Positions 1-12,100 of a stretch of DNA of 64,000 nt are shown piece after piece. The notes below the pieces were generated by a model. It was given only the letters and a program-made list of their open reading frames with translations. It was not told where the DNA came from and made no database searches. Position numbers and translations under genes: made by a program. The DNA comes from Pelodera strongyloides (taxonomy: Eukaryota > Nematoda > Chromadorea > Rhabditida > Rhabditidae), in assembly GCA_036852015.1 (NCBI GenBank), contig JAANDG010000059.1, forward strand, positions 310,001 through 374,000. The letters run 5' to 3'. How positions within the stretch are numbered: the first letter of the stretch is position 1; every line of letters begins with the position of its first letter.

Positions 1-152
1 GAATAAATGAAGACGTACATTGTTAAGTTTAAAAAAGGAATTATAGAATCTCGATGTTATGGCACGAAAAAAAAACATTTTCCCCGTGAGTCCAACACTT
101 CAACACAGTCATAAGCAACGATGACATTACCACGAATGAATAACTTTTTCAG

Positions 153-1878
153 CCATTCTACATTCACAAAGTTTATGAAGGAATTGAGATCAGAGAAACC
201 ACCGATCTTATAATCATACACAAAAGACTGCGTTCCTTGATCGAACGCAGAAAATATTACTGTGTGGACATTCGACTGGTCAGTTGTGAGCTTCCACCCT
301 TCCACGTAAAAAATACAAAGATAAAGAGTGCCCGGGTTATATCAACCGTAACCGGGCATACTGGCCTTCAAACTTTCCCGAGACCAATTTTCTCAAGAAG
401 CCGATATATCTCCACCTCCGCCAGTTTGACGGCTACCAACATCTACACCTTTGGTGGGGGTGAGGGGATTCCATGTACGGAAGCACTAAATGTAGGAAAA
501 CTCAATCTTTGTCCAATTTTAGATTGCAGCCACGTTTACTGATTATTTTGAGATCTTCCACAGTGACGACGAAACGTGCTGGGTGAGTCAAATTATTTGT
601 ACAACACGAAAAGAAATAAAACCAGAATTCCATTATTCAAAACGACTATGCCCACTCATCCGAAAGGAAAACAACAAGCTTCTTGCAGGTAACACATGTC
701 ACCTAGAAGCGCTTTTTTCACTTACATTTTTCTTATGTTCCACTTTTATTCTAGTTCATTCGTTTCATACGATTTTGTGTTTATTTTGTGTTGTTTACTA
801 CACATGCAGATACGAGTGCTGAATTATTTTTAGATGCTAAATTATTTTTACAGAAAATAAATGAGATCGTGAAGGAGTGTTCCATATTCCGAGATCTATG
901 GATAGATTGGGCCAGAACTTCGTATGAAAGACTATGCTTTGATGAAGATGAATGTTACAATATTATGGAATTTTACGACGACGATGTTCCACATTGTGTG
1001 AAGTATATCGCAAACATACAATTCAAGGTTTCTATTTTTTGTTTCTCGTGAGCGGCTCGTATGCTTCACTGATGAAACTTGATTGTTACGCCGAATCGTC
1101 TACATCGCCCCGTTCAAGTCGCCCAGACTTCGCCCGACTCTGGCGAGGTCCAGCGAATGTATCGATCATCCTTTCGCGAAAACCGAGCGAAGATTTCGCG
1201 AAAGCCCTTTTAGCCATCACTGAGTGATTTTCACATTTCTTCCGGCGCAGCCCGGGCGTACCGCGCACCTGGCGACGTCTGGCGAAGATTTGGCGAAATG
1301 AACGGCGAGATATGGGCAAATCCTCTTTTTTTCGCCGCACACCATAAACTTTTCGGCTTGTAGCTGGCTGATTAAAAACCCAGATAGCAGTTGTTTTATT
1401 GATATTCGACACGAAATTATGTTTTAAGAATGCATCTTTCGGTTCATGGCATCACAGTATTCTCAATTATTGTGAACTGACGGATAGTTCCTCAAGTAAA
1501 AGACGATAATTATGACGAATCAATTGTATATGAAGATGGGAAAACGGACGATGAATTGCTTACTATGTGCCAGTTCTTAAGGTATTGTTCTTTGGAAAAT
1601 ATGTTATGCTCTGGTACACGCTGCCTAGGGGCCTAGGTGTCGTAGTGGTTGATGTGTTAGCCCTGATACACGGTTACGACGCGTATTACCTTGAATAGAA
1701 ACCACAAATTCCAAAATAAGCAAAATAAAAGTGTTTCAGATTCCGTCTCTTACCCGAAGAGGGTAAAGAAGAGGAAATACGAGAGATAACATTACGAGCC
1801 AAAAGCAGAGGCAGCCCACCAAATAGAGACAGTTCGGCATGCTTTCCCGATCTGCTTCACGCTACTATAGTGATGTGA
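153..1878 (+). pseudogene. Broken copy 1 of the secreted Cys-containing protein family
   Basis: Five exons correspond one-to-one with the last five exons of the intact gene at 15770-18684: 153-278 (42 codons), 523-582 (20 codons, ends DDETCW), 854-1027 (58 codons, contains IVKECSIFRDLWIDWA), 1429-1581 and 1740-1878. All have GT-AG borders and the same phases as the intact gene. The 5' part lies before the window; a possible upstream exon ends near 88 with a good donor. The fourth exon is 153 nt against 155 nt in the intact gene. The missing 2 nt lie around 1485-1495, shift the frame and bring in an early stop within about 10 codons. The distal part (KTDDELLTMCQFLR) is still intact in the other frame, so the break looks recent. 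Function unknown; called pseudogene because of the frameshift, unless that is an assembly error. Confidence 0.7.
1095..1330. repeat. GC-rich repeat inside the third intron of copy 1
   Basis: A GC-rich block rich in CGCCC, TCTGGCGA and TTTCGCG motifs, unlike its AT-rich surroundings. A loosely similar block (CGCCCGGGCGG, AGTCTGGCG) lies at about 16030-16165 in an intron of the intact paralogue. It is probably a degenerate transposon or SINE relic; no open frame is convincing. Confidence 0.35.
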
Positions 1879-1888
1879 GCGAAAGTTT

Positions 1889-1996
1889 AGGGCGCGTTTG
1901 GGATGCGTTTTCCGAAAGGTTCTCATGCAAATTCATCGTTCGGGATGTGCATTTTTGAAACGTTCTAATGCTTGGAGAAAGCAAAAAATACAGTAC
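1889..1996. repeat. Interspersed repeat, uninterrupted copy
   Basis: Begins GGGCGCGTTTGGGATGCG and ends near AATGCTTGGAGAAAGC. The same sequence recurs at 3247-3321 and resumes at 3684-3705, where a TTAA-flanked palindromic MITE (3326-3679) splits it. This copy therefore approximates the empty site for that insertion. Confidence 0.6.
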
Positions 1997-2279
1997 GAAT
2001 TAGCATGCAAACCATGCTAATTTGTACTTTTCTTTTCCGATATAATCATACCAGCCGTTCGAAGAGCCCTACGGGCTCTTCTCCGACTGGAGGAATCGGC
2101 CTGCGACCGATTGTTACCCTATTTAAAAAAAGGAAGTTCTTCAAACGTAAAAAAGACGTTCATTTACATTTATGTGGAAACGTATAATATGGACAATATG
2201 GTTCTGGACTTCATGCAAATTTGCAAATTTGCCATTGCAATTGATCTTCTATCTCCTATAAGATCCTCCTCCCATAAGC

Positions 2280-2357
2280 TTGCATAGCGCAACAGGTAGA
2301 GCGCAGGACTGTGAAGCAAGAGGTGGTAGCTAGTTGGTTCGAATCCCACCCGAGGCA
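2280..2357 (+). tRNA. tRNA-like sequence (probable pseudo-tRNA or SINE head)
   Basis: Contains an A-box-like block (TAGCGCAACAGGTAGAGCGC) and a near-perfect B box (GGTTCGAATCC). The anticodon loop reads CTGTGAA, which would give GTG (His). The acceptor arms do not pair cleanly, so a functional tRNA gene is doubtful. A tRNA-derived SINE head or pseudogene is more likely. Confidence 0.45.
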
Positions 2358-2879
2358 AAGATTTTGTATGCTCTTTCCATCGAAGAATTTTCTTTATCAA
2401 AGGGTTTCGTTGTGCACATAAAAACAAACCCGTGACAAACTCTTCTCCTTTATATAATAAGATAATGTCGACGTCTTGGAAACCAGCCTATGTTGTGCCA
2501 GTTACCACTTGAGGTATGCGTATGCTAAACGTAATTAATGGTTTGTCATTTAGGTTAATACTTGGTATCTGCCCGAATATCGAAAACTAGTCAAGATAAT
2601 TGCAACGGATATTATCATTAAAACATTTATGATTTAGTAGTAATGTTGATGCATACAATTTTCAAGTCAGAATAAAGTTCAATTTTGATTGAAGTACGGT
2701 TGAATAAAATATATTCGCATTGTTTAACACTTTTTGTTGTGCCGAGAAGCCCATTTGTCAACGCCTCACGAGGAATAAATGTCATGATAAACAACGAATT
2801 ATGAGCACACAGCTCAATCTCGGAGGCGTACGTAGCATTATTACGACAATTTGTATATTTTGTTTTGAAATCTTGAATG

Positions 2880-2995
2880 CAGCAGTGCTCATATACTGTC
2901 ATCTGCGGATCATCTGCGGAACATGTCATAAGCAAACAATGAATCTGTATTTTCACCCTTGAATAAAGGTGCACGCTTTTGAAGCGTAAAACAAA
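2880..2995 (+). repeat. Repeat family ending CCCTTGAATAAAGGTGCACG
   Basis: The tail CCCTTGAATAAAGGTGCACG followed by CTTTTGAAGCGTAAAA is found again at 45296-45335 on plus, at about 63697-63732 on minus, and in weaker form near 62545 on minus. The shared upstream part includes CATGTCATAAGCAAACA. The fixed 3' end with an AATAAA-like motif suggests a non-autonomous retroposon tail. Confidence 0.55.
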
Positions 2996-3325
2996 TTTAA
3001 AAAATTTAAATATACCATGAAAGTTAAAGGGACAGGTCACGCTCATGAGATAAACAATATTTTTATAGTTTAATATACTATTCCTATTCTCCATACGAGT
3101 TTGCACATGCTATCTAAATTATCTAAATTACACAACGGTTCTGACGAATTGGCATCGGAGATTCTGAGTACGCGCCATTACAATAAACATAATGGACCAT
3201 AAGGTTTCTTGACATACTTCACGTTGTTTATCAGTTAGCCTTGTAAGGGCGCGTTTGGGATGCGTTTTCCGAAAGGAAAACATGCAAATTTATCGTTCGG
3301 GTTGGATCTTTCCGAAATGATTTAA

Positions 3326-3679
3326 AGGGATCAGCTCACCTCAAATCGTGTCTGTTTTTTTTGTTTCTTTATTTTCTATAAGGGATAATAAAAATTTGGA
3401 ATACAAAAAGTAGTGTTATATTTCAATACTCACGAAAATATTAGGTGATAAAGTGGTGGATCGATCGGCCCGAAATGAAAAAGTGTAATTGTCCTGCCTT
3501 GTTTGTATGGGACAATTAACACTTTTTCATTTCGGGCCGATCGATCCACCACTTTATCACCTAATATCTTCGTGAGTATTGAAATATAACACTACTTTTT
3601 GTATTCCAAATTTTTATTATCCCTTATAGAAAATAAAGAAACAAAAAAAACAGACACGATTTGAGGTGAGCTGATCCCT
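3326..3679. mobile_element. Palindromic MITE with TTAA target duplications
   Basis: TTAA (3322-3325 and 3680-3683) flanks a nearly perfect foldback. The arms of about 165 bp (from AGGGATCAGCTCACCTCAAA) match with very few mismatches around a loop near 3491-3514. It interrupts the repeat described at 1889-1996 and sits just upstream of the first surviving exon of paralogue copy 2. A short deletion-type relative is at 49035-49216. Confidence 0.85.
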
Positions 3680-3703
3680 TTAATGCTTCGAGAAAGCCAA
3701 AAA

Positions 3704-4545
3704 CACAGTATACGAAGGGATTGCGATCGTACCAACATCAGATGTTGTTCTTGTCGGTATGCCGATTGAATGTAGAAAAAAATACTGCATGGATTTACGG
3801 CTGGTCAGTTGATTAGCATACGGCATACGGTATCATTTGCCTCCCTTATATTTATGGCTATTGAATGATACACTTCATCCTTGGGCACTCTTGGGCATGG
3901 GAATAGACTTGTGCAGCACATCTTTCCAGCACTGTTTTATTGCCGATCTATACTGCGAATTTGTTTAGCGAGTGGGATGTCCTGAGAAACCCTTAATACC
4001 TAGTTAGTAAGACCTTACTCGTCAGTGTGCAAGGAAAATCGTCACATATACGTATCGATTTCAGATTGCGACTACTTTTACGGACTATTTTGAGACCTTT
4101 CACAGTGACGATGAAACTTGCTGGGTAAGAAACGACCGACTACGAAAAACGCAAACTAAGGGATTTTGAGAAACAGAATATCGAAAGCATGAATTTCCAC
4201 AGTACGGAAATGTGCGTTGGGCAACTTCATTCCCATATACAGATGAAAATAGTTAGAATAAATAAGCGCATTTTCGTGCAATTATACTCCGCATGGAAAT
4301 TCGGCTTCCAGCATACGCTTAAAAAACCGAATGTTTATGGAACTTTACGTTTATGGAACTGCCAACTCGACATGCCATCAGAATGATAGGCGGACATAAA
4401 CAAGGCTAGATCATTGTACATGCAGATTTATTCAGAAACTAAAGGAGATAGTAACCGAGTGCTCCATTTTTCGGCAATTGTGGGCGGTTTGGGCCAAGAA
4501 TATCTATGAGAGATTTTGTTTGGACGAATATGGATGTCCAAACAG
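3704..4545 (+). pseudogene. Truncated copy 2 of the secreted Cys-containing protein family
   Basis: Three exons match the family. One ends at 3803 (contains VYEGIAIV and RKKYCMDLRL, donor GTCAGT as in both other copies). A 20-codon exon lies at 4065-4124 (IATTFTDYFETFHSDDETCW). A third starts at 4436 (KLKEIVTECSIFRQLWAVWA). Homology stops around 4545, part-way through the third exon, just after the residues matching the FCFDEDGC segment. No equivalents of the last two exons follow. The MITE at 3326-3679 lies 5' of the first exon, and no signal-peptide exon is visible. The remaining exons keep open frames and intact splice sites, so the copy decayed mainly by truncation. Confidence 0.65.
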
Positions 4546-5255
4546 CTCTCTACGTTCGCATAGCTTCGTTCATACTCGCTACGATAAAACTTCGGTTTCA
4601 CATCATCTGGTACCTCGTACCTCTTTACTAAACAACAACCTTAATGAACTCATATTTTATTCAGGAAACTTCACAAGACAAAAACCATCAGCACATAAAG
4701 TAGTTGGGTGTAGAACCACAAAGTGATCCCCACTTATTGCCATTTCAACAATACGAACAAAAACGGTGACGCCGCATACCCGCTTGTGAATGCTTTCGCC
4801 ACGCCACCTTTCTACGTTCTCGGACGTGCAGACGCGCGCGTAGCTACCCGCGCAAATTGGAGTGCACGCGTAGGTAGCCGCGCTTTTGTGAACGCGCGCG
4901 TACTTTGGCGCGTTCCGCGCAGTTTGCAAAGTACGCGGATAGGTGCGCGGTAAATTTGGGTTTTTATTTCCTGCGTGGAGTACCGTAGCCAGCATACTGT
5001 ACTTGCCGCAAAACTGCCGGAAAAAGTGCAAAAGCGCTCAAACGGTGCACAAAAAAAGTTCCGAAACTAAAATTTTTCAAGTATAAGATGTTTATCCTTG
5101 TTATTATTCTTTTTTCTTATGTTTGTCTTTGTTGTTAGTGCATCGTTAAGCTTATAGTCAGTTGTTCCAGCTCATAACGCGAAGTTTGCCTACAAATATT
5201 GCCCGATTGCGCTTATATCCACTTTTTGTGTTGTTATGTATTATACATAAAACTT
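4546..5255. other. Intergenic, with a GC-rich alternating CG/GCGCG block
   Basis: Around 4770-4960 there are many GCGCGCGTA and ACGCGCG motifs in partly repeated order. A similar GC-rich block lies at about 6630-6770. I see no convincing coding exon here. Confidence 0.3.
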
Positions 5256-5256
5256 T

Positions 5257-5968
5257 AAGAAGATTGCAGTTCATGATGGATGGATGGGTTCGTCGATCAG
5301 GACTTCGAATGCACCACAGTACAATGTACAAGGTATGTATTCAAGTGCCGATTGTGGCTAAAGTGCTTTCGTATAAATGAGTGCTTATTTTTTATGGCTG
5401 CATCCACAAATGTTCTAGGTTTCAATGGACATCACATAGGATCCCATTCTATAAGCGATTGACCAGCCTCATGGCGTTTTCCAGGTAGTTTTCTTTGATA
5501 TTCCCGTTTTACTTATGAATTTTTCGTGCATTTTGCAGAAGTGTTTCCTAATCATTATGTAATTTTCTTTATGCTTGCTTCAGAGGCCATATTCATCACT
5601 CGATTCCCTGAGATAGGGAAAATACTGGCTTTTGCCTTGACATTCTCGCTGTAGAATTCGAATGCTATTTTGTATGTCACCAGCACCAGTGAGCAGTCAG
5701 ATCAGTTATCAATTCCTATGTGAATATAGCCGTAACTCTTTGAATCATCAAAATTTTAGATTGAATTGCAGTGCTGCCCTGCACCGGAACCAGGACCAAA
5801 ATTCGCTACAGAGTAAGTACAGCTTCTCCCCAAGAAATGAGTTTCGGGTTTACCGGATAGCCTGCTGCATGTGATTAGGTTTGTCCTGATGTATGTTGAT
5901 GTTATTTTATGTCTAACCAGCGGTGAACTCCTGGACGCTTCACTTTGCTGCGGTTGAAGTATGAAGAG
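5257..5968 (+). CDS. Exon-like segments of an unidentified gene 3' end
   Basis: Several short stretches have plausible AG and GT borders and open frames. They are about 5270-5331 (donor GTATGT), 5421-5484 (reads FQWTSHRIPFYKRLTSLMAF), 5580-5652 (reads AIFITRFPEIGKILAFAL), 5775-5811 and 5922-5965. The last three can be joined in frame to a stop near 5965 (ending LHFAAVEV), although another frame of the last two also stays open (CCPAPEPGPKFAT then LLDASLCCG). The links between the first two are unresolved. I do not recognise the product. This may be a real small gene tail or chance open frames. Confidence 0.25.
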
Positions 5969-6699
5969 CAACAAATGACTCGAGGCTTCCGAGCGCTCAA
6001 CAAACGGTGTCACGCCTGACTCCGTACGAGGGTTTGGTGATTAAAAATGCCTTGGCTCGATAGCGATAAGCGATTTTGTTAAGCTCGAGCCACTTGTCCA
6101 TATCATCTATCTATTTCCTCCTCCGAATTTTTAATTTGTATAATCGTGATAGTATTTTTTTATTATTCTTCTATGGATCTTTTACATTTGATAGGTATAT
6201 TATCGTAGCACATTAGACTTATGTATTAAATTGCACCAACAGAATGTGCATCCAGATTGGTGATTATTACAGTTAGTTGCAGATCATGACTGATGCGTGT
6301 TATTACTCGTACTCGTTTAGTTCATTAGTCTTGCAACCACGTAGTTTTTTGATATTTTAATTAGGTGCTCTTTTTGTTATTTATCATAACTTATGTTTTC
6401 TTTTTGATTCCTGGAAACAGCCGGCACAGTAATTAAGGATCCTAAAGTTGCCAGTTGTTACCTGTTAGCGTACGCACCTCATTGAATACATATAATGCTG
6501 TTTAGTTACCATATTTCTGTTTTTAGTTGTTATTATATTGTGTGTTATGACTTTATGTACGCAAATAAACCAATTCAGTCCCTTTTTATGCTTTTTATTT
6601 GGTTTTTGTATCGTTTTAAGAAGGCGCAATAGAGCGAAAAGAGTGCGCGGGGGAGGCATTGTGCATGCACGTGGTCCGTTTGCGCGCAGTTCAGCAACA

Positions 6700-6743
6700 C
6701 ATTTGCGCGGACGCGCTCCTGCAATTCGGCGTCCGCGCAAATG
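6700..6743. repeat. Perfect 15-bp inverted repeat in GC-rich DNA
   Basis: CATTTGCGCGGACGC at 6700-6714 is the exact reverse complement of 6729-6743, with a 14-nt spacer. It sits inside a GC-rich block (about 6630-6770) that also has the palindrome GTGCATGCAC. Possibly the core of an old MITE. Confidence 0.6.
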
Positions 6744-6989
6744 CATTGCTGCGCTGCGCGTCCGAGGTTCAGAGCTTAAAAATCTCGTGTCCCCTTTCCA
6801 CTCTAACTACCCCTTTTACCTCGTCTCTCCATACTCCCTGTCTTAACGTTAGTTTGTTCAGAAAATTATGCGATGGCCACTCTGGACAAACGAGTATCCC
6901 TCCGCCCTGTGAAATTTTGCGAATGCTATGACCTTAGATACCAAATAGATCGGTGGAGCCCACCATCCTTTCATCCTCCAGGCTTCCGG

Positions 6990-8983
6990 GTTTTCAAACG
7001 CATCCAGAACTGGCAACCTGGGTGATAATCTTCAATTTTGCTGTTTCAGCAGATGCAAATAAGTCTATTTCTGAACGAAACAGTTGCTCACACACTCTTT
7101 CGAAACACCCCTCAGTTACTTCCCAATCGTCTGCGTCCGCCTCCTTCGATAATCTCTCCGCTTCTATGTTTGACTCTCTAGGAATCCATCTGACCCTAAC
7201 ACTAGCTCCCATGGCTTCTGCTATTCTCCATATTCTAGTTGCTACTTCGTGAATTTCTAACTTTCCGCTACCTTTTCTGCATATAATTGCAGCTGCTACA
7301 TTGTCTCAATTAACACCGACTTTCTCTCTACTTATCCCGCTGAATGCCAATAGCGCATTTTCGATGGCCAGCACTTCCTTCAACGTGCTCGACTTTCCCA
7401 CAAACTTAGCCGGTAATCTGACAGTTACTGTCCCTACATTTCTCTCGACTGAAACCAAGCCCCCATACTATGTTCTGAGGCGTCGGAGCATATTCTCACT
7501 AACGGTTCACATTCTTTCTCACCTTCCTTCTCCACTCCGATTTTCTGCTTTGGTAGGGCAGGCTTGAGCTTCTTCGCAACCACTTTCCATTCGGTCGATT
7601 CTCCTTTCGACGGCGCCACCCTCTTTCTGTCGCTGACTCCTCTCCTAGTAGTTCCTGCAGCGGTAAAATCTGTATACCTCCTGTACTTGTCTGCAGCTAC
7701 TCCCATGACCACTTTCATAGATGCCAGAGTTCCTAACCGCACTCTTCTATCCCGATGATTGGCTTTCTCAACCGTAGAAGTCTTCTCACCCTAAATTTTG
7801 CCTTTTTCCACCTTTCGGATGTTAAAGACACTTCAAAAATGTAAGTCAACACTCAGTCCCAACCATATTGTACTTGTTTTTGGCTCCCAGTCACTCCTAT
7901 CTCTTGCGAACGTAACCCCTGCCTGTTTCAGATCCTGCCTCACACGCTCCACAGCTACCTCGCACTCCTGTACTGACTGTGCCCATATGAGGCGATCGTC
8001 AATGAACATTGCTACATTAATCCTCTCTCCTCCACTTCGCGACTAGTGCCCTAAACACCTTGGTGAAGGTGAAAGGCGCACTGGCTAGTCCAAAAGGCAT
8101 TGCCCTGTATCTATACGTAATACCTTCCCATACGAAACCTAATAGCTCTCTGTCGCCCTCTTTCACTAGTATGTATATGATGGTAACCTGCTCGCAGGTC
8201 AAATCTAGCTAATACACCATCTTTCGGAATACTGGATCTTGTTAAAATCATCAAACTTAGTCTTATGTACTTCCGATAACTTATTCAATCTCTTCAAGTC
8301 TAGGAACAATCTTTTTTCCCGGCGCTACTGCTGACTACGTGTAACGGACTGACTAAAACCACTTCTTCCGACCTCTCTATTGCGCCTGTTTCAATCATTT
8401 TTTCAATCTCCTGGTTCACAAACTCCGCGCTTTCGTCTGCAGACTTTCTACTATCCTCTGTTCTAAATTGTCTACTCAACCGTATAGCGACTCCCTCACT
8501 AACCACCGATTTTACGAATTGCGTACAGTCCAAATTCAGCCAAAAATCCTGTGCCCTCTGCATACCCCCTGCCCTTACGTCTTCATACTCACTTTCGGTG
8601 TTGGTATCCTTCAAGGCCTCTGAAAGACCAGTTTCGGCGAGATGGACACGCCACTGACCAGTGGCCGAAGCCTCCACACGAGTTACACTTTTCGTGTCCG
8701 AACGCTGGCGAAGGGGAGAATGTTGGGGGTCCTGGGCCAAATCTTCCGCTCCCGCGCCTGAACGAGGATCTCGGTGGTGAGCACGCTCTCCTGCCCTGCC
8801 CGCCAAAATTCGCCTTGACGAGTCCCACATCATGTCGGTCCGATTGATAGTCCTAAACAATATGACATTCACAATATGATCTCGCCCCCACAGAGTAACC
8901 CCTGTCTCTCCGTGTACCTCAATTTTATGCTAATACGGTCCCGCTCCTGTAACGACCGTGTTTATGCTTATATTGACTAATTC
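6990..8983 (-). pseudogene. Degenerate DIRS/PAT/Ngaro-like retrotransposon, gag C-terminus to RNase H
   Basis: Read on minus. A CCHC zinc knuckle (CNSCGGFGHWSVAC, about 8650-8700) is followed by the RT N-terminal region (FWLNLDCTQFVKSVVSEG) near 8540. RT fingers/palm (YRAMPFGLASAPFTFTKVF, about 8050-8130), an RNase H start (CSDASEHSMGAWF, about 7450-7490) and the RNase H end (VRWIPRESNIEAERLS, about 7140-7200) follow. The frames are broken by many shifts and stops, so no enzyme can be made. Its gag N-terminal portion continues at 13776-14030, because the younger plus-strand element 8984-13775 landed inside gag. Relative to that element, the RT is clearly related but diverged. Confidence 0.8.
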
Positions 8984-9258
8984 AAAATGTCTTGTTTTGC
9001 AAACAAATTCTAATTCCTTGTTTGGAGGGTTGCCAACGGTTTTGGCAAAAAGTATCGATTAATTAGTTGGGAGGGTGCCAAAATATAAAGTGGGCGGGGC
9101 CCAACCGCTTTTCGAAATTTCTGGAATGGAATGGGCGGACCCTAGGCTAATTGGGTGCTTAAAAGGGAGCTAATCGATAGTCCAACTCATTCTAGGACTT
9201 TCTTCCAGTTTGCGCCTACGTTAGTTTTGCGTCAGTTACTTTGAGAATTGGAGTAAGC
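8984..9258 (+). repeat. Split direct repeat A1
   Basis: 275 bp, repeated at 12174-12448. It includes CTTGTTTTGCAAACAAATTC near its start, which is complementary to part of the B repeat, and a GGGCGGGGCCCAACCG block. It probably contains the element's 5' promoter region; that role is inferred from position only. Confidence 0.85.
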
Positions 9259-9371
9259 TCGTTTGTTTTGCGTGCAGAAGTGCATTGGTGGAGTCCTCGT
9301 GTGCTATTGGCTCGTATTGTCGTTCGGTTGATTTTGGCGTGAAGGTTTGACGGAAGGTTGTTTCAGACTGA

Positions 9372-10113
9372 ATGTCTCAGTCTCAGTTGTCACAGGAGGA
9401 CCTCAGTGCTATTGCCGAGACAGTTACAAAGCAGGTGGAGATTTTGGTTGCGGAGAAGGTTCAGCCGCAGCTTCGATCGGAAAGTCATCGTAATCAAGTG
9501 CAGATCAACAACGAGGTTATCGCCTTGCTGGATTCTATCCCATTGGCAGATGATGGCCTTGGAAAGTGGGTTTTTTGAGCGGTTGAGGAGATGTTTTCAG
9601 TGAGAGTGAAAGGGTTGTTTCTGTGGGTGGATCAGATCCCCAATGAATTAGTGAATTTGGCTCTTTCAGAGATGAGATTCAAGCGGCAATCGACAAACTC
9701 AGGAAGCGCAACGCACACATCTTTCTCGCCGACCGCGACCCGTCATTCTGGGACTTCTTACGTGAACAGGACCAAATTCGCGGAGCTCCTGAAGAAGCGG
9801 CTGGAGAGCAATCAGCTTTTCAATCCTGGAAAGCTAAGCGCGAACCAGTCCGCAGGGAAAGTTTCGACAGTCGCCTTGTCGGGCAAGTTGCAGATGTAGT
9901 TGAGCGCAAGCTCAAGCATTCGTCTTACGAGCCTAGGAGGTCGTTTGGGCGGCCGTCTCCCTACCCCCGGTACGGTTACCAGTCTAGGAGGTCCCCCCCG
10001 CGTGCAGTCCGTAACGCCTCGCCAGCCAGGATCTGTCACTACTGCCATAAGGATGGACATTGGAAAGTTGAGTGCCCGCTCCTGCGGAAGTCGAGATACG
10101 GAGGCAAAAGATA
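9372..10113 (+). pseudogene. gag-like ORF with CCHC zinc knuckle, frameshifted
   Basis: Starts MSQSQLSQEDLSAIAETV in one frame to about 9577. It then continues in another frame (RKRNAHIFLADRDPSFWDFL near 9700-9770) after an apparent indel in the run around 9568 and an in-frame TGA near 9640. It passes through an Arg/Ser/Pro-rich stretch and ends with the zinc knuckle CHYCHKDGHWKVEC (about 10034-10075) and a TAA at 10111-10113. The knuckle (C-x2-C-x4-H-x4-C) identifies a nucleic-acid-binding Gag-type protein. The same block FWDFLREQD aligns with FWEYLHEKES in the minus-strand remnant at 13776-14030. Confidence 0.7.
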
Positions 10114-12094
10114 ATTTTAAGGCTGGTGGGTTATCAGGATGCTACAGTTTTTGGGAGGAGTTGGAGTGCTCGCCTTTTGCTAAGAGTGTTATTCGTGAAG
10201 GACTACGTTTGCAGTTTTTGGAATTCCCGTTATTTATGCCAAATTACCGAGAATTAAGAAGGGAAGATCGTGATTTCGTGCTGAATGAAATTTCTGATTT
10301 GCTACGTTCAGGCGCAGTCGAAGAGGTCAGCGGAGAGGCTAGTATCATGGAGGCCCCTTTCAACGACCACTCGACCGGGCAGTTCTTGAACCCGCTTCTT
10401 GTGGCGAAAAATAGCGCAGGTAAACGCAGACTTATCCTTGATCTGTCGGTTTTGAACGAGGGTTTGGCTAGAAGTCACGTTAAGTTTGATGATTTGGCGA
10501 AAGTACGGTATGATTTACCAGAAGGCGGTTTCCTGGCTCAGTTTGATCTGAAAAGCGGGTATCACCATATCCTAATTCATCCTATGGACAGAAAATGGTT
10601 GTCTTTTGAATTGCGTTTTGGGGAACTGAGAAGAATTTATCAGTTCTGTGCTATGCCGTTTGGGTTGTCATCGGGTCCTTTCTGTTTCACAAAGATTTTT
10701 CGGGTTCTTGTCAGTAAATGGAGGCATGAGGGGTTAGGCGTAGCCATGTTCTTGGATGATGGTTTGATCTGGGGTGCCTCGCTAGATGAGTGTGAACGCG
10801 CAGTTAGGAAGGTGCAGTGTGATTTAAAGAGGGCAGGTGCGACAGTTGCGGAGCAAAAATGCAAATGGGTACCCTGCCAGGCTATTGTATGGTTAGGATG
10901 GGAAATCAATTTGGTTGAAAATGTGATTAAAGTGTCACGGGACAGATACTTTCGGGCGCGTCAGGTATTGGCGGAGTTGATGGAGGATAGCAGGCCTACA
11001 GTTAAATTACGGCAAAAATGGTTGGGTACACTCTCATCAATGTCTTTGGTTTTAGGAGACATAGCACATCGAAAACGGCGCTGGACGGATTCAATCGTGG
11101 GAGAGTGTCAGAGGGCGGGACTTGACACGGAACGTTTTCGGCCTACTGCTAAGGAAAAGAGGGAATGGTCCGAATGGCAAAAAATCTTTGAAGAAGCCAG
11201 TAGGTTTGAGACTCCATTACATGGTTTGCAGGAATGCTTAGTCTTTGACGGGAACATGTGTAGTGATGCCTCTGATGCGGCGATGGGGGCAGTCCTATTT
11301 GAACAAGGTTCGCAATTTAAGCAGTCGCAGTGCCTACCTAAGTTTGCCTTAGGCCTTTCCAGCACTTTTCGCGAGTTATTAGCAGTAGAGTTTGGTTTGC
11401 ATAGCTTTGCCACGGGCAACCATCGTTTTTTGCTATGTCAGACAGATAATTTGGCAGCGGTACAGATTTTGAACAAAGGGAGCGGAAAGGAATATCTGCA
11501 GGAGGTTGCTGAAAGGGTTTGGGAATTTTGTGAAAATCGAGGGATAAATTGCACTTTTCGGTGGATTCCAAGAGAAATGAATCAGGAGGCAGACGACATG
11601 AGTAGGGTAGCGGATTATGACGATTGGTGCATTCGCCGAAAAATTTTTGAAATTTTTAGCAAGTGGCTGCCAGAAGGTCCATTCTGCGATTTCTTTGCGA
11701 GCGGGGGAGAAAAATCACCCAGTTTTTCTCAAGACAATGGACACCCGGAACAGGAGGAGTCAACGCTTTCGATCAAATATACGCCTGGAAGGATGAAGTT
11801 AGATGGTGGGTACCGCCAGTTTCACTTGTTTCCAAAACCATTGAATTTGCAAGGAGACACCGTAGTGTGGGCGTGCTAGGCTGTCCCTGGTGGAGGTCTC
11901 AACTATACTGCGCAAAATTGCAAAATGCGGATGGAACATGGATTCGGGAAGTTAAGAGAGTCTGTATTTTGCCAGCGGGTACTTGCCTATTTGAACCCGA
12001 GACGAATGCTAAAGCTTTTAAGGGACAATTCTCGCGGTTCCAATTCATTTTCGTGTTGCTAGATTTCCGTGATACTTCTCCAATTTTGGCTTAA
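10090..12094 (+). pseudogene. Reverse transcriptase - RNase H polyprotein, one frameshift
   Basis: An open frame to 11879 carries, in order: the N-terminal block FWEELECSPFAKSVIREG; RT motifs including RRLILDLSVLN, FLAQFDLKSGYHHILIHP (palm Asp), MPFGLSSGPFCFTKIF and the catalytic FLDDGLIWG box; then RNase H motifs CSDASDAAMGAV, FRELLAVEFGL, CQTDNLAAVQILNKG and FRWIPREMNQEADDMSR. The conserved tail of this family (FFSRQWTPGTGGVNAFDQ, then WWVPPVSLVSK, stop at 12094) is in the next frame. A single-base indel near 11700-11720 therefore breaks this copy. The frame overlaps the gag end, so RT expression would need frameshifting or internal initiation. Confidence 0.8.
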
Positions 12095-12100
12095 ATTGGA

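Noticed and set aside
4657..5031. Minus-strand frame of 124 codons
   Set aside because: It lies across a GC-rich alternating block that keeps frames open in both directions; no homology or splice signals.
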